Shown here in pieces: positions 60,241 to 64,000 of a DNA stretch of 64,000 bases. This DNA is from Ilex aquifolium (lineage: Eukaryota > Streptophyta > Magnoliopsida > Aquifoliales > Aquifoliaceae), in the NCBI GenBank assembly GCA_951799425.1, contig OX637403.1, forward strand, positions 22,038,811 to 22,102,810, written 5' to 3'. The notes under the pieces are model-generated. The model made no database searches. It saw only the letters and a program-made list of their open reading frames with translations, and was not told where the DNA came from. The position numbers and the translations under genes are program-made. Within the stretch, counting starts at the first letter, position 1. Each line of letters starts with the position of its first letter.

Positions 60241-60891
60241 GAAACCATTCAAAGAGGTACGAAATTGGGCCCATTTAGCGCTGGGCTAGATTTCATTTGG
60301 AGTATAAGGCCCTCTTGATCTTTCTTTGGTCTATTCAATGCCATGCTAATCCATGAGATTGTTCTGGTCGAAAATATGGAACAATTTCAATACAATTTTT
60401 TAATAATAGCTTAATTTCTTCATTATTTTACATAAATATAAATGAATAATTCAGATCAAATTATAATCAAGTCGAATATTAGTATGTTCAAGTATAACAA
60501 ATTCAAATTCAAATTTGGGTTACAGATAAAAATATCAATTCATATATGTTGAATTTTTATTCAAATTCGAATAAAAACACTGTTTATTGACAGGCCTACA
60601 TGAAACCGTGGCCATTCAGATGGCAGCTATGGTTGTCAACTTGGGACGATTCAGCTCTAGAACTGTCTGTCACTTAAAATTATTATTGGGCCATCAGGCC
60701 CCATTCAATCAAATCTTTTGCCACAACTTTAATAGGCCCAGATGGAATTAATTAGCTTTAGGCTGAAGAATCAGGCCCAATCTGGGCCCAGAATCAAGCC
60801 CGCCATCATTTAGGGGTTAGGGTTTTACACTGGACTGACTTGGAAAACACTCTACTCCTAAATCTATAGATAGAGTTCTCTCTCTATACAC
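60241..60891. other. Upstream region of the mL54 gene and spacer
   Basis: It contains the likely mL54 promoter on the minus strand just above 60240, with no clear TATA box, then AT-rich sequence. Near 60640-60860 it is more complex, but no gene is recognised. Confidence 0.45.
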
Positions 60892-61383
60892 TCCCCATTT
60901 CTCCCAATCAAATCCACAACACATAAACCCCTTATTCAAAATCTAAAAAAAAAGTAATCCAATTCTCCAACTATTTATACAAAATTAGATCAAAAAATAA
61001 TAATAATAAATCAAACATTTTCTTATAACAATTACTAAACAAGTTTACCGTGTAAAAACTAGAATTTGACCCATCTATTCCCGTGTTAATTAGTTATGTC
61101 ATTTTCAAAATCACGACATGCAAATTGCATATAAAATTAATATGTCAAGCCAAAAATTGACACCCCTATGCACCACGACAAAAAATATGGTGCACCTATG
61201 AAGCACGGATACGGATACGGCGATACGAATACAGCGATATGGCAAAACTTAAAAAAACAGGATACGGATACGGCTAAGATACATCCATAAAATATATATA
61301 TTTTTTAATTTTATTATTATATTTAATGTAATAATTATGATTTATAAAGTGAATCACACATCTACCGAAGATATATAATAATA

Positions 61384-62409
61384 AGGGAGAATTACACCCA
61401 GACCCCCTGAAGTTTGTCACTTAATCACTCAGACCCCCTGACATTTGAAATATTACACACAGACCCCCTGAGGTTTGTACGCGCGTAACACTTAGACCCC
61501 TGTTGTAAATATATCAATTAATAAATTACACTTAGACCCCCTTAAAGTTTATAAGTATATAATACTTCGACGCCTTAAGTTTAAAATATTATACTTAGAC
61601 CAAAAATACTCTAATCAAATATAGAATATCAAATATTTTAAATTTTACAGCAAAAATTCATGTTCTATTGTATCATTTATTGAAATAAAATTAAAAATAA
61701 AAATTTAATTTTTTCTTAAAAAATCGTAATTAGTATACAAGTATACTATCTATTGGCATAAAGCTAAAAAATCAAACAAGGGATCTAAGTTATTCATAAT
61801 AGAATATAAATTTTACATCTAAAATTCATGTTCTATTATGTCATTTATTGAAATAAAATCAAAAATAAAAATCTAGTTTTTAAAAAAAAAATCATAGTTA
61901 GTATATAATTATATTATCTATTAGAATAAAACTAAAAAATTAAATAAGGATCAAACTGTAATAGACACAATATCTTTTAGATTTAATTGGGGTAGTTTGG
62001 TATTTTAATTTGGTCGTTTAAACGACCAAATTAAATTTCCATAGACAATATAATTATATACTAATCAAGATTTTTTTAGAAAAAATTGAATTTTTAGTTT
62101 TGATTTTATTTCCATAAAAGATTCAATAGAACATGAATTTTAATTGTAAACTTTAAAATATTTGATATTTTATCTTTGATTGAAATATTTTTGATCTAAG
62201 TATAATATTTTAAACTTAAGGGGTCTAAGTAATATATATTTAAAAACTTTAGGGGATCTGAGTGTAATTTATTAATTGATATATTTATAGCAGGGGTCTA
62301 AGTGTTACGCACGTACAAACCTCAGGGGGTCTGTGTGTAATATTTCAAATGTCAGGAGGTCTGAGTGATTAAGTGACAAACCTCAAGGGGTCTTGGTGTA
62401 ATTCTCCCT
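61384..62409. mobile_element. Long-TIR non-coding element, complete copy (1,026 bp)
   Basis: The ends AGGGAGAATTACACC / GGTGTAATTCTCCCT are followed by long inverted arms. Each arm is a series of degenerate modules of the type AGACCCCCTGAAGTTTG then GTAATATTT. A 7-bp direct repeat AATAATA flanks it (61377-61383 and 62410-62416), though the target is low complexity. No open frame is seen. Relatives occur at 12358-12490, 34101-34752, 34760-40398 and 40584-41020. The long arms suggest a Mutator-like or foldback element; the TSD length does not decide. Confidence 0.8.
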
Positions 62410-62995
62410 AATAATAACTACGCATTCTATCATTTATAAATCATACATATTACATAATATCAAGTACATGCTTAAACAAAAGAAACCATCCGATTACAAG
62501 TCAAGAAACAAAAAAAAAAAACAGGCTACTTAAACAAGGTCATCAGACTCATCACTCATCATCATTTGTTCTCCAAATTGCTCCAAAAAAAAAAACCCTA
62601 ATTGCAACACCATTTAAACCGAAACACTACTAAATCAAGATCCACTGTCGAACCACCAAATCAAGACCGAAACACAACCACATTTAAACCCAAAACACAA
62701 CCAAAAAAAAAAAAAAAGACCAAGCATGGTAGAAAAAGCAACGCTTAGGTAACGGATAGACAGTCCGTAGATAGAGATAGGCAGAAAAATAGAGAAAAAG
62801 GAGAGAGCTTACCCGATCGTGGAGATCCCGTCGTCGATACCCGATCGTGGAGCTTACCCGATCGTAGAGATACCCGATCGTGAGTGAGAGTGAGAGTGAG
62901 AGAGAGAGAGAGAGATAGTCAGTCAGAGAGATCAGTCGTCGACTGATTTTGGGGGGGGGGGGGCTGTGGAATAAAGAAATTAGGGTTATATATTT

Positions 62996-62999
<4 letters not shown>

Positions 63000-63046
<47 letters not shown>
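63000..63046. repeat. (TA)n microsatellite followed by T-run
   Basis: About 23 TA units are followed by about 19 T. It lies in the right half of the hAT element at 61196-63286. Confidence 0.95.
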
Positions 63047-63063
<17 letters not shown>

Positions 63064-63711
63064 GCAAATAAGGGCCCAAACATATTTGCTCTTGTGCCCT
63101 TATATTTTTTAAAAAATTCAAGTAATACCCCGCCGTATCCTAAAAGTATCCTAAACGTATCCCATTCGTATCCAAGGCGTATTCGGCCGTATCTGAAAAT
63201 CAAATTTATTTTTTTAATTTTAGGATACTTCTCAGCCGTATCCGATACCGATACTTTGATCCTTTCGAAGTATCCGTGCTTCATAGTGGTGCACTAAATA
63301 GAGGAGCAGTGGTAGGCTTGGACCGAAACTTAGGTTTCGAAATATAGTAGAAATGATAAGAAACTCAGATAAAATAAAAACTACTATATTACGGTAATAA
63401 AGGGGAACACATCAGTTCTTAGATATCCCAACAACCAGATAAAGGAGATCGCAGTAACTGCACAAAATTGGTGACAATTAAGTAAGAGGAGGTCGTTTAA
63501 TTGGATCATGCTGCTCCAACTTTCTGAACTTTATTTGGGCGGCGACTTGCAGGATCATTATCTCTAGAGCGCGAGTGCTTCCCATTAAATTGCTTCCTGC
63601 CTCTATTATGCTTTCCTCCCCTGTCAAACATGGATAAGATGTCTTTTTAAGAGCTCGGATCAGCGGAAAGAAGAAAAAAAAAGTATTCAATGGTAAATTT
63701 TGAAAATTTTG

Positions 63712-64000
63712 AGTTTAACTGCTTCAATCTTGAAAATTTTGTTTTCATGGATGTTGATATGTTTGTGCGTGTGTTGATGTGGATCATGTTGTTTTCAAAT
63801 TAGCGAGCTTTGGATATAGCTCAGTATGCTTTGCGATTATTTCAGTTGTGTAATTTTTCAGGTTTTGGATGATGTTATTGAGATTGGTTATGTGGGTTAC
63901 TCTGATTATCTTAATCAATTATATGCTACGAAATTTGAGATTTGGAAAATTCTCACATCAGATATATACGTTGTATGATGGGATGTCGATTGACGTAATT
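63712..64000 (+). repeat. Direct duplicate of intron 1 of the CCDC25-like gene, running off the right edge
   Basis: This segment matches about 41787-42076 in the same orientation with only about a dozen differences. It follows the inverted La-gene copy with no more than a few bases in between, and it continues to the last base of the window. Confidence 0.95.

Larger units (their letters stand above)
61196..63286. mobile_element. hAT element (2,091 bp) with perfect 17-bp TIR and 8-bp TSD
   Basis: The TSD TGGTGCAC lies at 61188-61195 and 63287-63294, and the uninterrupted site is seen in the La gene copy at about 56450. The ends are CTATGAAGCACGGATAC on both strands. Subterminal DNA holds GGATACGG/CCGTATCC repeats. 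The right half has a GATCG-rich repeat (62810-62885), GA tracts, a G-run and a TA microsatellite. No transposase is visible. A long-TIR element sits inside at 61384-62409; without it the hAT would be about 1.06 kb. Confidence 0.93.
60892..63700 (-). repeat. Inverted duplicate of the La gene 3' end, split by a hAT insertion
   Basis: 60892-61195 is the reverse complement of about 56448-56752, and 63287-63700 is the reverse complement of about 56037-56462. Together they cover the last intron end, exon 10 with the stop codon, the 3' UTR and about 500 bp of flank. Exon 10 in the copy still has its acceptor and most of its coding sequence. The identity is high, with scattered substitutions and small indels. 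The gap between the parts is exactly the hAT element at 61196-63286. Confidence 0.92.

Noticed and set aside
63478..63690. Open frame on the minus strand similar to part of the La gene region
   Set aside because: It is the inverted copy of LA1 exon 10 and the end of its last intron read in a non-coding frame.

Overview
The window is nuclear DNA from a flowering plant, most likely a eudicot. It holds split genes with GT-AG introns whose products resemble typical plant proteins. Between them lie AT-rich spacers and a dense layer of plant transposable elements: Ty3/gypsy Tat-lineage LTR retrotransposons, hAT elements, Helitron-like elements, long-TIR elements and a LINE remnant. The species cannot be named from the sequence. 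I see no bacterial or organellar operon structure, and no rRNA or tRNA gene.

Layout. 1-11542: a Tat-lineage LTR retrotransposon on the minus strand, entering from the left edge. Its gag-pol (10756 down to 5268) is broken. Between pol and the missing left LTR it carries two antisense (plus-strand) genes of the 'putative gypsy type transposon' family. One is broken (1-2680); the other is open and spliced (3370-4457, 337 aa). A 55-bp repeat made of two palindromes lies between the convergent ends of pol and the intact antisense gene. 11543-19500: repeat-rich spacer with two sister Helitron-like elements that have CCACCA-rich cores, two hAT elements with target-site duplications (TSDs), and a small TIR element. 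19832-24305: a 12-exon gene for a TauE/SafE family membrane protein. 25342-33418: a full-length but dead second Tat-lineage retrotransposon with both LTRs. 34101-41165: a nest of long-TIR elements, one of which was split by a 4.7-kb hAT insertion. That hAT was itself entered by a Helitron-like element that seems to carry a host promoter and 5' leader. 41492-49272: a 6-exon CCDC25-like gene (NFACT-R domain) with hAT and LINE insertions in its introns. 50486-56239: a 10-exon La-protein gene (LA1-like). 57970-58137: a promoter and orphan first exon. 59026-60240 (minus): the gene for mitochondrial ribosomal protein mL54, with an intron in its 5' UTR. 60892-64000: an inverted copy of the 3' end of the La gene, split by a 2.1-kb hAT that itself holds a 1-kb long-TIR element. 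The copy is fused at about 63.70 kb to a direct copy of intron 1 of the CCDC25-like gene, which runs off the right edge.

The four host genes are independent housekeeping-type genes: a membrane transporter, an NFACT-R/coiled-coil protein, an RNA polymerase III RNA chaperone and a mitoribosome subunit. They do not form a cluster with a shared pathway. The most notable points are the open antisense gene inside a dead retroelement, the double-palindrome array beside it, the multi-level nest at 34-41 kb, and the rearranged duplication of the CCDC25-LA1 locus at the right edge.
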